A stretch of DNA of 29,717 nucleotides from an uncultured Collinsella sp. (GTDB taxonomy: Bacteria; Actinomycetota; Coriobacteriia; Coriobacteriales; Coriobacteriaceae). The stretch covers positions 1 to 29,717 of the forward strand of contig CAUGVQ010000013.1 in the NCBI GenBank assembly GCA_959602875.1, read 5' to 3'. The translations under genes were made by a program, and so were the position numbers. The notes beneath the pieces were generated by a model, which had not been told where the DNA came from, ran no database searches, and saw only the letters and a list, made by a program, of their open reading frames with translations. Below, piece by piece: positions 1 through 7,442 of the stretch; positions within the stretch are counted from its first letter, which is position 1, and each line of letters starts with the position of its first letter.

Positions 1-49
1 CAATACCCTGGCGCCACCCCCCTCGCCCGCCCCTCCCTTTGTCCGATTT

Positions 50-60
50 GGGGGGGGGGG
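50..60. repeat. 11-base poly-G tract
   Basis: Eleven consecutive G on the plus strand, in the noncoding stretch beyond the first glucosidase gene. Such tracts can slip in length during replication or be mis-sequenced. No gene is seen around it in this window, so no phase-variation role can be argued. Confidence 0.8.
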
Positions 61-92
61 TCTTTTTCGGCCGGCGCCAAAAAAACGCCCCC

Positions 93-126
93 GTCCCCAA
101 ATGGGCATCAGTCCCCAAATGGGCAT
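93..126. repeat. Two direct copies of a 16-bp GTCCCC-containing repeat
   Basis: The 16-mer GTCCCCAAATGGGCAT occurs at 93-108 and again at 111-126, two bases apart. Read on the minus strand it gives ATTTGGGGAC followed by GGGGG and a T run. The GGGGAC core also appears near 14858 and, with the flank GGGGACGGGG, inside both ABC transporter genes (15699-15731, 16868-16900). It therefore probably belongs to a dispersed repeat family. The 1-198 stretch shows no gene; it also has two GGCGCC palindromes (10-15, 73-78). Confidence 0.7.
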
Positions 127-132
127 GCTAAG

Positions 133-164
133 GGCGGCGCGCCCGGTTGCCCAAGCACGCCGCC
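133..164 (-). terminator. Possible terminator hairpin after the first GH1 gene
   Basis: The arms 133-144 and 153-164 pair over 12 bases on the minus-strand transcript if G-U pairs are allowed, with an 8-base loop, about 35 bases after the stop of the GH1 gene at 199. The U tail is poor (CTTAGC), so this may be a weak or Rho-assisted end. Confidence 0.3.
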
Positions 165-198
165 TCGTGAGTCAAAGCCCAGCCTCAGATGAGTCAGA

Positions 199-1653
199 CT
201 AAGCGAGGTCCTCGCCGTTGGTAGCAATGACCTTCTTGTACCAGTCGAACGAGTCCTTGCGCTCGCGATGCAGGTCGCCGTTGCCGTCGTTGTCCTTGTC
301 GACATAGATGAAGCCGTAGCGCTTCTTCATCTCGCCGGTTGAGGCGGACACAAGGTCGATGCAGCCCCACGGCGTGTAGCCGATGAGGTCGACGCCGTCC
401 TCGATGGCACCCGCCATAGCCTCGATGTGCTTGCGCAGGTAATCAATGCGGTAGCTGTCGTGGAACTTGCCGTCCTCCGCGCGCTCGTCCACCGCACCGA
501 GGCCGTTCTCCACAATCATCAGCGGCACGCGGTAGCGGTTGTAAACGTCGTTCAGGTAGTAGCGCAGGCCCTTGGGGTCGATCTGCCAACCCCAGTCGCT
601 CGCCTCGAGGTAGGGGTTCTTCACGCCAGAGAAGATGTTGCCCGCAGCCTTGGCGGCTTCGGGGTCGGTGGAGACGCAGCTCGACATGTAGTAGCTGAAG
701 GTGTAGAAGTCAACCGTGCCCGCAGCGAGCGTCTCGCGGTCGCCGTCCTGCCAGTCGAGCTCAACGCCGGCCTCGCGCCAGATACGCGGGGCAAAGGGAG
801 CGTACTCACCGCGGACCTGCACGTCGCCGCAGTAGTAGTTGCCCTGGTAGAACGCGCGTTGGGCGGCAAGCTGGTCATCGGGGTTGCAGGTGTAGGCGTA
901 GGGCATGTTGCCCGCGATCATGCAACCGACCTTGTTCTCGGGGTCGATTTCGTGCGCAGCCTGAACGGCCTTGGCGCTCGCCAGGAACTGATGGTGCAGG
1001 CCGCAGAAGCGCTTGGTGCGGTCCTTGACGGTCTCGTTGGGGTCCATGAACATGGTCGGGCCATCCTCCTTGGGAAGGATGCCGAGGCTCATGTAGTCAC
1101 CGAACTTCATAAGGCCGCAGTTAATCTCGTTGAAGGTGAGCCAGTACTTAACGAGGCCCTTGTACTCGGTGAAAAGCGTGGTGGCGTACTTCACGTAGAA
1201 GTCGATTACCTCGCGGTTTGCCCAGCCGCCGTACGCGTCGCACAGGTGGAATGGCATCTCGTAGTGCGAGATGGTGACAACGGGCTCGATGCCCTTGTCC
1301 TTCATGTGCTGGAGGATGCCGCGGTAGTACTCGATGCCCGCGCGGTTGGGCTCGGCGTCGTCGCCGTTGGGGAAGATGCGCGTCCAGTTGATGGAGAAGC
1401 GGTAGCACTTGAAGCCCATCTCGGCAAAGAGGTCGATGTCCTCCTTGTAGTGGCCGTACATGTCGATGGCCTCGTGGCTGGGGTAGTAGGTTCCCTCCTC
1501 GATGTCGTGCGTGTAGCGGCGCGGCGTGTCGACGGTACCGCCCGTGAGGTGATCGGAGGTGCTGTCGCCCTTGCCATCGGCCTTCCAGCCGCCCTCGCAC
1601 TGGTTGGCGGCAGTCGCGCCGCCCCACAGGAATCCCTCGGGGAAACGTGCCAT
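199..1653 (-). CDS. 6-phospho-beta-glucosidase, GH1 (paralogue 1)
   Basis: A 484-residue glycoside hydrolase family 1 protein of normal length. It should hydrolyse 6-phospho-beta-glucosides delivered by a PTS into glucose 6-phosphate and an aglycone or sugar, in the cytoplasm. Visible motifs: N-terminal FLWGGATAANQ, acid/base Glu176 in TFNEIN, and nucleophile Glu382 in VENG. Ser436, Lys444 and Tyr446 in LVSASTGEMKKRYGF correspond to the phosphate-binding Ser/Lys/Tyr set of the 6-phospho subgroup, which separates it from plain beta-glucosidases. The ATG is preceded by AAAGGAG at 6 bases. It lies downstream of the ROK kinase gene in the same direction, so kinase and hydrolase may be co-expressed, though a hairpin lies between them. 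The aglycone preference cannot be read from sequence. Two paralogues lie in the window (3869-5311, 7443-8927). Confidence 0.93.
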   Translation of the reverse strand: MARFPEGFLWGGATAANQCEGGWKADGKGDSTSDHLTGGTVDTPRRYTHDIEEGTYYPSHEAIDMYGHYKEDIDLFAEMGFKCYRFSINWTRIFPNGDDAEPNRAGIEYYRGILQHMKDKGIEPVVTISHYEMPFHLCDAYGGWANREVIDFYVKYATTLFTEYKGLVKYWLTFNEINCGLMKFGDYMSLGILPKEDGPTMFMDPNETVKDRTKRFCGLHHQFLASAKAVQAAHEIDPENKVGCMIAGNMPYAYTCNPDDQLAAQRAFYQGNYYCGDVQVRGEYAPFAPRIWREAGVELDWQDGDRETLAAGTVDFYTFSYYMSSCVSTDPEAAKAAGNIFSGVKNPYLEASDWGWQIDPKGLRYYLNDVYNRYRVPLMIVENGLGAVDERAEDGKFHDSYRIDYLRKHIEAMAGAIEDGVDLIGYTPWGCIDLVSASTGEMKKRYGFIYVDKDNDGNGDLHRERKDSFDWYKKVIATNGEDLA

Positions 1654-1689
1654 GTAAAGCTCCTTTCAGAACGGGACCAACAGGTTGAT

Positions 1690-1726
1690 GATAAACCGCC
1701 GACACCTCGTACTTGAGGTGCCGCGG
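1690..1726 (-). terminator. Possible terminator or attenuating hairpin between ROK and GH1 genes
   Basis: On the minus strand CACCTC and GAGGTG pair around a 6-base loop. The stem extends imperfectly into CCGC/GCGG and is followed by TTTAT. It sits between the stop of the ROK kinase (1811) and the start of the GH1 gene (1653), where it could lower read-through between the two. Confidence 0.35.
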
Positions 1727-1810
1727 TAGGTGGCGTTACGTGTATCGGCGAACGTGCCGGTCTTTACTGGCACCTTTCAGACCGCAATTCCGCGGCGGCA
1801 ACGAGGTTGC

Positions 1811-2773
1811 CTACGCCTGGTCCTCAACAAGTGCAGACTCGGATGCCTCAACGCGGCGCTTGGCCTGCATGCGGACAAAGTGCCCGTAGGCGCCCACGAG
1901 GTTCGCGTCGTTAAAGAAGCGGCACGCCACAATCTTGGGCATGGGGAACGGGAAGGGCAGCAGGTCCTCATTGAAGTAGCGCACGGCCTCGCGTACCTGC
2001 TCCACAAAGAACGGGTCCTGGCTGATGCCGCCGCCAAGGCAGATGGTATCGGGATCGAGCAGGCACTGGATGTTGTGGATCTCGCGTGCAAGATTGTCCA
2101 GGTAGGTCGCAAAGACCTTGCAGGCAACCTCGTCGCCCTCCTTCACCCATGCGAGCGCCTCCTCGCCCGAGCAGCTCGACACGCCCTTGGCCTCGGCCAT
2201 GATGCGGGTGAGCGAGACCGTGCTGCACTTATCGGAGAACGAGGTGCCGCTGACGAGCTCCTGAGTCACAGGTGGGGTCTCGATGTAGATCATGCTGGCC
2301 TCACCGGCGTACAGGTGAACGCCCTTGTATACCTCGCCGTTGATGATGATGCCGCCGCCGATGCCCGTACCAAAGGCAAGAACCACGCCGGTCTGGGAGC
2401 CCTTGAGGTTGCCCTGGTCGTACTCGGCGATGGTGGCGCAACGAGCATCGTTCTCGATCTCGACAGGCAGGCCCCAGCGCTCTGCCCAGGCGTTAACGTC
2501 GGTATCGTAGTTATACATGAGTGCGCCGCCGGTCTTGAGGTAGCGGCGGTCGACGTCGATAGTGCCGGGCAGCGACATGGCAACGCCGTCGAGCTCGCCA
2601 CCGGCGACCTCGCGCAGATTCTCGATCACGCCGTCGAGGGCGGAAAGGAACTCCTCCTGCGTGGCATCGGGCCCCTGCGGCGTGGGCACCTTGCCCTGCG
2701 CGGTAAGCTCATCATTATGCATGAGGCCGTACTTGACCGAGGTTCCACCCACATCAAAGGTAACGACGTCCAT
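1811..2773 (-). CDS. ROK-family sugar kinase, possible beta-glucoside kinase
   Basis: A 320-residue ROK (Repressor, ORF, Kinase) protein. The start chosen is the ATG at 2773 with GGGGA upstream; the open frame runs 49 codons further but without family similarity. The N-terminal ATP site is DVGGTSVKYG (residues ~5-14), followed by the IENDARC segment holding the catalytic Asp and FGTGIGGG. The usual ROK zinc-binding Cys cluster is not visible: the region after GVHLYAGEASM reads IYIETPPV without Cys. Zinc-less ROK kinases include beta-glucoside kinases (BglK type), which phosphorylate cellobiose-like sugars. That role fits the neighbouring 6-phospho-beta-glucosidases. Glucokinase or another hexose kinase activity is the alternative. 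There is no HTH, so it is not a ROK repressor. A small GGCAAC/GTTGCC hairpin overlaps the stop codon. Confidence 0.85.
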   Translation of the reverse strand: MDVVTFDVGGTSVKYGLMHNDELTAQGKVPTPQGPDATQEEFLSALDGVIENLREVAGGELDGVAMSLPGTIDVDRRYLKTGGALMYNYDTDVNAWAERWGLPVEIENDARCATIAEYDQGNLKGSQTGVVLAFGTGIGGGIIINGEVYKGVHLYAGEASMIYIETPPVTQELVSGTSFSDKCSTVSLTRIMAEAKGVSSCSGEEALAWVKEGDEVACKVFATYLDNLAREIHNIQCLLDPDTICLGGGISQDPFFVEQVREAVRYFNEDLLPFPFPMPKIVACRFFNDANLVGAYGHFVRMQAKRRVEASESALVEDQA

Positions 2774-2885
2774 AGCTTCCCCTTTCCGGCGCCCGAGGAC
2801 GCGCAAGAACTGCATGTACCCATGTAGCGTACCGTCTCCGCCGCACCGTCCGCCCATCAAATCGGGCAACGCGGGCAACAACCGG

Positions 2886-2932
2886 GGTGAAAGGAGAACA
2901 GGCGACGGACCGTTCCCCATCGGTCCGCCGCC
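2886..2932 (-). terminator. Rho-independent terminator after the HAD gene
   Basis: The 12-base arms 2901-2912 and 2921-2932 pair fully on the minus-strand RNA (one G-U), with an 8-base loop, followed by a pyrimidine-rich tail TGTTCTCCTTTC. The same arms have an A-C mismatch on the plus-strand RNA, so the minus direction is favoured. It ends the GH1-HAD unit and separates it from the ROK-GH1 unit. Confidence 0.7.
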
Positions 2933-2989
2933 TGAAGAAGAGGGAGCTATGTTGCGGGACCGCCGCAGGGGGCGGTGGCCAGAAGGCCT

Positions 2990-3844
2990 TTACCTGTTGT
3001 CCTCGATAAGCCCCAAGTGCACAAAGGCGTTCCACATGCCATCGTCGTCCACGTCGGTGGTGACCCAGTCGGCCGCGGCCTTGGCCTCGTCGCCGCCCGA
3101 GCCCATGCACACGCTCTGTGCGCAGCACTCGAACATGGGAATGTCAATCTTGGCATCGCCCACGGCAACGGTATCGGCCATGTCAGCCTTGAGGTAGTCG
3201 ACAAGCACGTGCACCGCATGCGCCTTGTCGACGCCCTTCACGCCGAGATCGCCAAAGAGCGCATGCTCGCCCTTGCCGCCCCAGGTGTTGGCCACCAGAT
3301 CGGGGAACTCCTCGATAGAGTCGAGGTGGTCCTGATAGCTCGAAAGAATGAAGCTCACCTTGTTGAGGTCATCGCGGTAGAGCTCGCCGCCGTAGATGAG
3401 GCTGTCGGCAAACTCAAGCGAGCTCTTCTCGGCGTCCTCCTCGGTGGCGCCCTTGCCGAGCGCGTACTGAATCATGGTTTGGCGCGACGCCTCGCGGAAG
3501 TTCTCGCTCGCAAAGAGACCGTTGTTGGACTCGAGGTAGAACTCAAGACCGCGGCTGTGCAACCAGTCCACGATGTGGCGGCACTGCTCGAGCGTGATGA
3601 GCTGGTGCATAACCACATAGTCGTGGTCCTCCACATAGCAGCCGTTGCCGCCGATCATGCCATCGAACCCAATCTCCCAGATCTCGGGCGGGTTCTCGGC
3701 CTTGCTGCGGCCGGTGCACATGTAGACGCGGTGCCCGTTGGCGCGGGCGAGCTTGATGGCCGCCTTCGCCGACTCGGGAATGTTGTTCTCGTAGTCGGTA
3801 ATGGTGCCGTCCACGTCGAGGAAGATGATCTTCTTATCGGACAT
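2990..3844 (-). CDS. HAD-superfamily Cof-type sugar phosphatase
   Basis: A 284-residue haloacid dehalogenase hydrolase of the Cof/YbiV type (IIB cap). Motif I is FLDVDGT near the N terminus with the nucleophile and acid Asp pair. Motif II is the Thr in MCTGRS (~45), motif III is a Lys in GVKGVDKAHAV, and motif IV is VAVGDAKID. Such enzymes dephosphorylate sugar phosphates in the cytoplasm. The start is the ATG at 3844, nine bases after AAGGGA; the in-frame TTG at 3853 would directly abut the Shine-Dalgarno sequence. It begins 24 bases after the stop of the second GH1 gene, so the two are probably one operon. It may relieve sugar-phosphate accumulation or salvage an uncommon phosphosugar; the substrate is unknown. 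Confidence 0.88.
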   Translation of the reverse strand: MSDKKIIFLDVDGTITDYENNIPESAKAAIKLARANGHRVYMCTGRSKAENPPEIWEIGFDGMIGGNGCYVEDHDYVVMHQLITLEQCRHIVDWLHSRGLEFYLESNNGLFASENFREASRQTMIQYALGKGATEEDAEKSSLEFADSLIYGGELYRDDLNKVSFILSSYQDHLDSIEEFPDLVANTWGGKGEHALFGDLGVKGVDKAHAVHVLVDYLKADMADTVAVGDAKIDIPMFECCAQSVCMGSGGDEAKAAADWVTTDVDDDGMWNAFVHLGLIEDNR

Positions 3845-3868
3845 CGTCAGCAATCCCTTCCGGAGTTT

Positions 3869-5311
3869 CTACTCAAGGCCCTCGGCGCCGTTGGACTTGA
3901 TGATCTTCTGGTAGGCGAAGAAGCTGTCCTTGCGGCGGCGCTCGTAGGTGCCGGTGCCGTCGTCGTGCTTGTCGACGTAGATGAAGCCGTAGCGCTTGCG
4001 CATCTCGCCGGTGCCGGCGGAGACGAGGTCAATCGGGCCCCACCAGGTATAGCCGATGAGGTCGACGCCGTCGTCGATAGCCTCGCCCATGGCCTTCACG
4101 TGGCGCTTCAGGTAGTCGATGCGATACGGGTCGTGGACCGAGCCGTCCTCTTCGACGGTGTCAAAGGCGCCCATGCCGTTCTCGACCACCATCAGCGGAA
4201 TCTCGTAGCGGGCGTAGATCTCGTTCAGCGCGACGCGCAGGCCCGTCGGGTCGATCTGCCAGCCCCAGTCGGTCGCCTCGAGGTAGGGGTTCTTGCCGCC
4301 CATGGCCATGTTGCCCTGCATCATCTCGACCTCGTGGGTGCCCACGGTGCCGCTCATGTAATAGGAGAAGGTGTAGAAGTCGACCTTGCCGTCGGCGATG
4401 TCCTGCATATCGCCGTCTTCGACCTTAAGCTCGATGCCGTTCTCACGCCAGTAGCGACGGGCGTAATAGGGGTAGGCACCGCGGACCTGGACGTCGGAGC
4501 AGTACCAGTTCATGCGGTCCATCTCCTTGAGGTTGGCGAGCACATCGGCCGGGTCGCAGGTGGCCGGGTAGGAGAGGATGAAGCAATCCATGTTGCCCAT
4601 CTTGAACTGCGGGTACTTCTCGTGGGCGAGGCGCACCACGCGACCGCTCGCCACAAACTGGTGGTGGAGGGCCTGATAGCACTGCTGCGGGGTCACGACG
4701 ACCTTGGAGGCGGGGCCCTCAAAACCCTGGATCATCGAGGTCTCAAAAAGCGCACCCATGGCGGAGGTGCCGCAGTTGATCTCGTTGAAGGTGAGCCAGT
4801 AGGTGACCTTGTCCTTGTAACGCTCGAAGACCGTGGCGCAGTACTTCTCAAAGAGCGCGATGAGCTCGCGGCTCTCCCAGCCGTTGTACTTCTCCACGAG
4901 CGCGTAGGGCATCTCGTAGTGCGACAGCGTCACGAGCGGCTCGATGCCGTAGCGGGCGAGCTCGTCGAAGACCTTGTCGTAGAAGGCGAGGCCGGCCTCG
5001 TTGGGCTCGTCCTCCATGCCGGTCGGGTAGATGCGGCTCCAGGAGATGGACATGCGGAACATGTTGAAGCCCATCTCGGCGAAGAGCGCGATGTCCTCCT
5101 TGTAGTGGTGGTAGAAGTCGATGCCGTCGTGGTTGGGGTAGAGCTTGTTAGGGTCGATGTCGAGCGTGATCTCGCGCGGCTTCTCCACGCTGCCGCCCAT
5201 GAAGTGGTCGTCCACGCTCGGGCCGCGCCCGTCGACGTCCCACGCGCCCTCGAACTGGTTAGCGGCCGTGGCGCCGCCCCAATAAAAGCCCTCCGGAAAC
5301 ACAACAGCCAT
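3869..5311 (-). CDS. 6-phospho-beta-glucosidase, GH1 (paralogue 2)
   Basis: A 480-residue GH1 enzyme. The acid/base is Glu177 in TFNEIN and the nucleophile Glu377 in VENGMG. The C-terminal segment LVSAGTGEMRKRYGF supplies the Ser, Lys and Tyr that bind the 6-phosphate. It should split 6-phosphorylated beta-glucosides in the cytoplasm. It is transcribed divergently from the RpiR regulator at 5503, and a HAD phosphatase follows 24 bases downstream, which makes it the best candidate for direct RpiR control. The upstream region shares a 16-bp motif with the region upstream of paralogue 3 (see 5432-5447 and 9026-9041). It is clearly a separate paralogue rather than a recent copy, with many substitutions throughout. 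Confidence 0.93.
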   Translation of the reverse strand: MAVVFPEGFYWGGATAANQFEGAWDVDGRGPSVDDHFMGGSVEKPREITLDIDPNKLYPNHDGIDFYHHYKEDIALFAEMGFNMFRMSISWSRIYPTGMEDEPNEAGLAFYDKVFDELARYGIEPLVTLSHYEMPYALVEKYNGWESRELIALFEKYCATVFERYKDKVTYWLTFNEINCGTSAMGALFETSMIQGFEGPASKVVVTPQQCYQALHHQFVASGRVVRLAHEKYPQFKMGNMDCFILSYPATCDPADVLANLKEMDRMNWYCSDVQVRGAYPYYARRYWRENGIELKVEDGDMQDIADGKVDFYTFSYYMSGTVGTHEVEMMQGNMAMGGKNPYLEATDWGWQIDPTGLRVALNEIYARYEIPLMVVENGMGAFDTVEEDGSVHDPYRIDYLKRHVKAMGEAIDDGVDLIGYTWWGPIDLVSAGTGEMRKRYGFIYVDKHDDGTGTYERRRKDSFFAYQKIIKSNGAEGLE

Positions 5312-5431
5312 GTTCGCATCCTCTCTCGAACCTCACCGGGCCGTCCCTCGGACGACAAACTGACCGATACGGTTCGACATGTTCGAGTATGCACCGCGGC
5401 AAGCCCGACCATGCCGCTCAACGGGCTTTCG

Positions 5432-5447
5432 GATACTTCTTTTCAGT
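5432..5447. promoter_or_regulatory. Shared 16-bp motif GATACTTCTTTTCAGT, copy 1
   Basis: Lies in the divergent region between GH1 paralogue 2 and the RpiR gene. It matches 14 of 16 bases with 9026-9041, about 100 bases upstream of GH1 paralogue 3; here the distance is about 120 bases to the GH1 start. It may be an operator or promoter element of a common regulator, for which the adjacent RpiR is the natural candidate. This is inference only. Confidence 0.35.
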
Positions 5448-5468
5448 AACTGGTTTGTGGCCTATGAT
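5440..5468 (+). promoter_or_regulatory. Possible sigma-70 promoter of the RpiR gene
   Basis: TATGAT at 5463-5468 is a good -10 box, with TTTTCA at 5440-5445 as a modest -35 box at 17-bp spacing. It would start transcription about 28 bases before the TTG start codon. The -35 box overlaps the shared motif at 5432-5447, so binding there could affect expression. Confidence 0.4.
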
Positions 5469-5502
5469 ACCTCTGACACATTTTGACACCTAAGGAGCAG
5501 GC

Positions 5503-6450
5503 TTGGATATCGTCTACCGCATACGCGGCGCGCGCGACCTCACCCCCACCGAACAGCACCTTGCCAACACCGTGCTTGCCATGGGAGAACGCGTCCAGGA
5601 TTTCACCATCAAGGAGCTCGCCAGCGCCACCTCGACCTCGATTGCGAGCATCCATCGGCTCTGTCGCAAGCTGGGGCTCGAAGGCTACAAGGAGCTTAAG
5701 GTTGAGCTCGCGCGCTCGGAGGCGCGGCGCGTTGCCCCCGCGGATGCGGTCGATATCAACTTCCCCTTCAAAGCAGGAGAGACCGCGCGCGAAATCGGCC
5801 CGCGCATGGAACTTCTCTACGCCAAGACGCTGCGCGAGACGCGCGAGATGCTCGATGCCGACGAAATCGACCGCGCCGCAGAGCTCATCGAGCGCGCCGG
5901 CCAGGTGGACATCTACACAACCTCGCACAACCTCTACCCGGCAAACATGTTCTGCGATCGTCTGCTCTCGGCAGGGCGGTCCGCCACCTGCCATGAATCG
6001 CTCGAACGCCAGACACGGACGGCGCTCGCCGCCACCGAGGAACATGTGGCCGTGATGATCTCGTACTCGGGACTTGCCGATCAGATCTTCCGGCTCCTGC
6101 CAGTTCTGCGCGAGCGCTCCTGTCCCGTTATCCTCATCGGCACGCCCTACGCTGCGCGGCGGCATCCGGGTTTGGCGGCCTACCTGCACGTGAGCGATAG
6201 CGAGAGCCTACGCAACCGCATCACGCAGTTTGCAAGCCACATTGCCGTGCAGTATGCCCTCGACACGCTCTTCAGCTGCTTTTTTGCCCGCGCCTACCGT
6301 GAGGGCATGGGCTTTTTGCGCGACTCCCTCCCCTACCTGGGACACACGGACGAAACGGGCGCGCTACGCCATGTGGGCCTAAGCCCTTCTGGCCCTGGCG
6401 AGGCGCTCGGCGCCGGCACCGCGCTCGACATGCTTCAGAGCATGCGCTGA
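5503..6450 (+). CDS. RpiR-family transcriptional regulator (HTH + SIS)
   Basis: A 315-residue RpiR/MurR-type regulator and the only clear plus-strand gene. The N-terminal ~80 residues form the HTH_6 domain (LTPTEQHLANTVL, then the helix-turn-helix around TSTSIASIHRLCRKLG). Residues ~110-250 form a SIS sugar-phosphate isomerase-like domain (DIYTTSHN, VMISYSGLADQI) that senses phosphosugars in this family. The start is TTG at 5503, placed by a strong TAAGGAG six bases upstream; the next ATG (5581) would cut into the HTH domain. It is divergent from GH1 paralogue 2, so it likely controls that gene and perhaps the PTS and other GH1 genes in response to a 6-phospho-beta-glucoside or glucose 6-phosphate. 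Whether it activates or represses cannot be read from sequence. Confidence 0.9.
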   Translation: MDIVYRIRGARDLTPTEQHLANTVLAMGERVQDFTIKELASATSTSIASIHRLCRKLGLEGYKELKVELARSEARRVAPADAVDINFPFKAGETAREIGPRMELLYAKTLRETREMLDADEIDRAAELIERAGQVDIYTTSHNLYPANMFCDRLLSAGRSATCHESLERQTRTALAATEEHVAVMISYSGLADQIFRLLPVLRERSCPVILIGTPYAARRHPGLAAYLHVSDSESLRNRITQFASHIAVQYALDTLFSCFFARAYREGMGFLRDSLPYLGHTDETGALRHVGLSPSGPGEALGAGTALDMLQSMR

Positions 6451-6477
6451 CGCAGGGAGCTAGAAGACGTCGCAACG

Positions 6478-6511
6478 CAAAACGGCCCGCCGAGCAGTAC
6501 TCGACGGGCCG
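6478..6511 (-). terminator. Rho-independent terminator of the BI-1 family gene
   Basis: The 12-base arms 6483-6494 and 6500-6511 pair completely on the minus-strand RNA (one G-U) with a 5-base loop, followed by TTTTGCG. The plus-strand version has a mismatch and a poorer tail, but it may still serve as a converging end for the RpiR gene, whose stop is 30 bases away. Confidence 0.75.
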
Positions 6512-6541
6512 CGGAGACCTTTATTCGGGCCGAGGGAAGCG

Positions 6542-7240
6542 TCAGTCGCGGCGACCGAAGATGGCGAGCAGACGCAGGAACACGTTGATGATGTCGAGAT
6601 AGAGCTCGATGGCGTACCACACGGCGTTGGTGAGCGTGGGCACCGCTGTGGCGGCACGGTGCACGTCGTAGCCGATGAAGCCGCAGAAGAGCAGGATTAC
6701 CACGATGTCGGTCATGGTCTGCTGGATGCCAAAGAGCATGAGCGCAAACTCCACCACGATGACGGCGAGAAGGCCCAGGCAGCAGACGGACACGATCCGC
6801 TCAAAGAAACGCGGGAACGCGATGCCCGCAAGACCGAAGACGATCATGATGCCCGCCGTCGCCGTGAAAGCGGCGGAGATGCTCTCCATCGAATACATAG
6901 AGAGCGTCATCGACGTGGTGAAGCCAAAGGTGAGCGTAAAGAGCGTGTAGCCGATCATGCCGAGCGTGAGGCTCTCACGCGCGCGGCCAATGCTCATGGT
7001 GATGATGCCGCCGATGGAGCCCGCGAGTGTGAGCAGGGTGAACATCATGGGATTGCGCCCGACGAACAGCCAGAAGTCGAGCGTCGAGGTCATCTGCGAG
7101 CAGGCGCCCATGATCGCAAACGAGAGGACCACGAGGCCGGTCAGAACCAGGTTGTACATACGGCGGGAGATGAGACGCGGCGCAGGACCGTGTGCCTCCT
7201 CCGTATAGATGGGAGATTCGTACTGTTCGAGCTCGTTCAT
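6542..7240 (-). CDS. Bax inhibitor-1/YccA family membrane protein
   Basis: A 232-residue integral membrane protein with about seven hydrophobic segments, the layout of the BI-1/TMBIM family (YccA, YbhL, YetJ). The C terminus DIINVFLRLLAIFGRRD matches the characteristic end of bacterial members, and an acidic N-terminal tail of about 30 residues is cytoplasmic. Bacterial homologues such as YetJ are pH-sensitive calcium leak channels, and YccA modulates FtsH; the role here is not known. The start is the ATG at 7240, preceded by AAAGGAGG at a good distance; upstream in-frame codons lack such a site. It stands as a single gene with its own terminator, between RpiR and the third GH1 gene, with no evident functional tie to them. 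Confidence 0.88.
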   Translation of the reverse strand: MNELEQYESPIYTEEAHGPAPRLISRRMYNLVLTGLVVLSFAIMGACSQMTSTLDFWLFVGRNPMMFTLLTLAGSIGGIITMSIGRARESLTLGMIGYTLFTLTFGFTTSMTLSMYSMESISAAFTATAGIMIVFGLAGIAFPRFFERIVSVCCLGLLAVIVVEFALMLFGIQQTMTDIVVILLFCGFIGYDVHRAATAVPTLTNAVWYAIELYLDIINVFLRLLAIFGRRD

Positions 7241-7348
7241 GTGAGCCTCCTTTGATACGCCGTGTGGGTCATACCTCGGCACGCACGGCGAAAACGCACC
7301 AGTTGGTTTCCCTATGGTACCCAATTTGCTGGCAGTTTACGTATGAAT

Positions 7349-7382
7349 GTGCCGCTCGCACACCAAAGCGCACGAGCGGCAC
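7349..7382 (-). terminator. Hairpin terminator after GH1 paralogue 3
   Basis: A perfect 10-bp inverted repeat GTGCCGCTCG/CGAGCGGCAC, extendable to 14 pairs by G-U pairing on the minus strand, with a 6-base loop. It starts about 60 bases after the GH1 stop. The following tail (ATTCATACG) is poor in U, so it may be less efficient or act in both directions. Confidence 0.5.
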
Positions 7383-7442
7383 ATCTCGCGCTTTCAGCGG
7401 TCACGGTGCCGGCGGGCGGCCGCGGCGCAGTCGGCGCACGAC

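Noticed and set aside
93..126. CRISPR-like repeats
   Set aside because: Only two copies, two bases apart, with no spacers and no cas genes in the window.
2975..5449. Very long plus-strand open frame (824 codons) antisense to the HAD and GH1 genes
   Set aside because: It lies opposite two well-supported genes; such long antisense frames arise from GC-rich codon bias and it shows no domain pattern.
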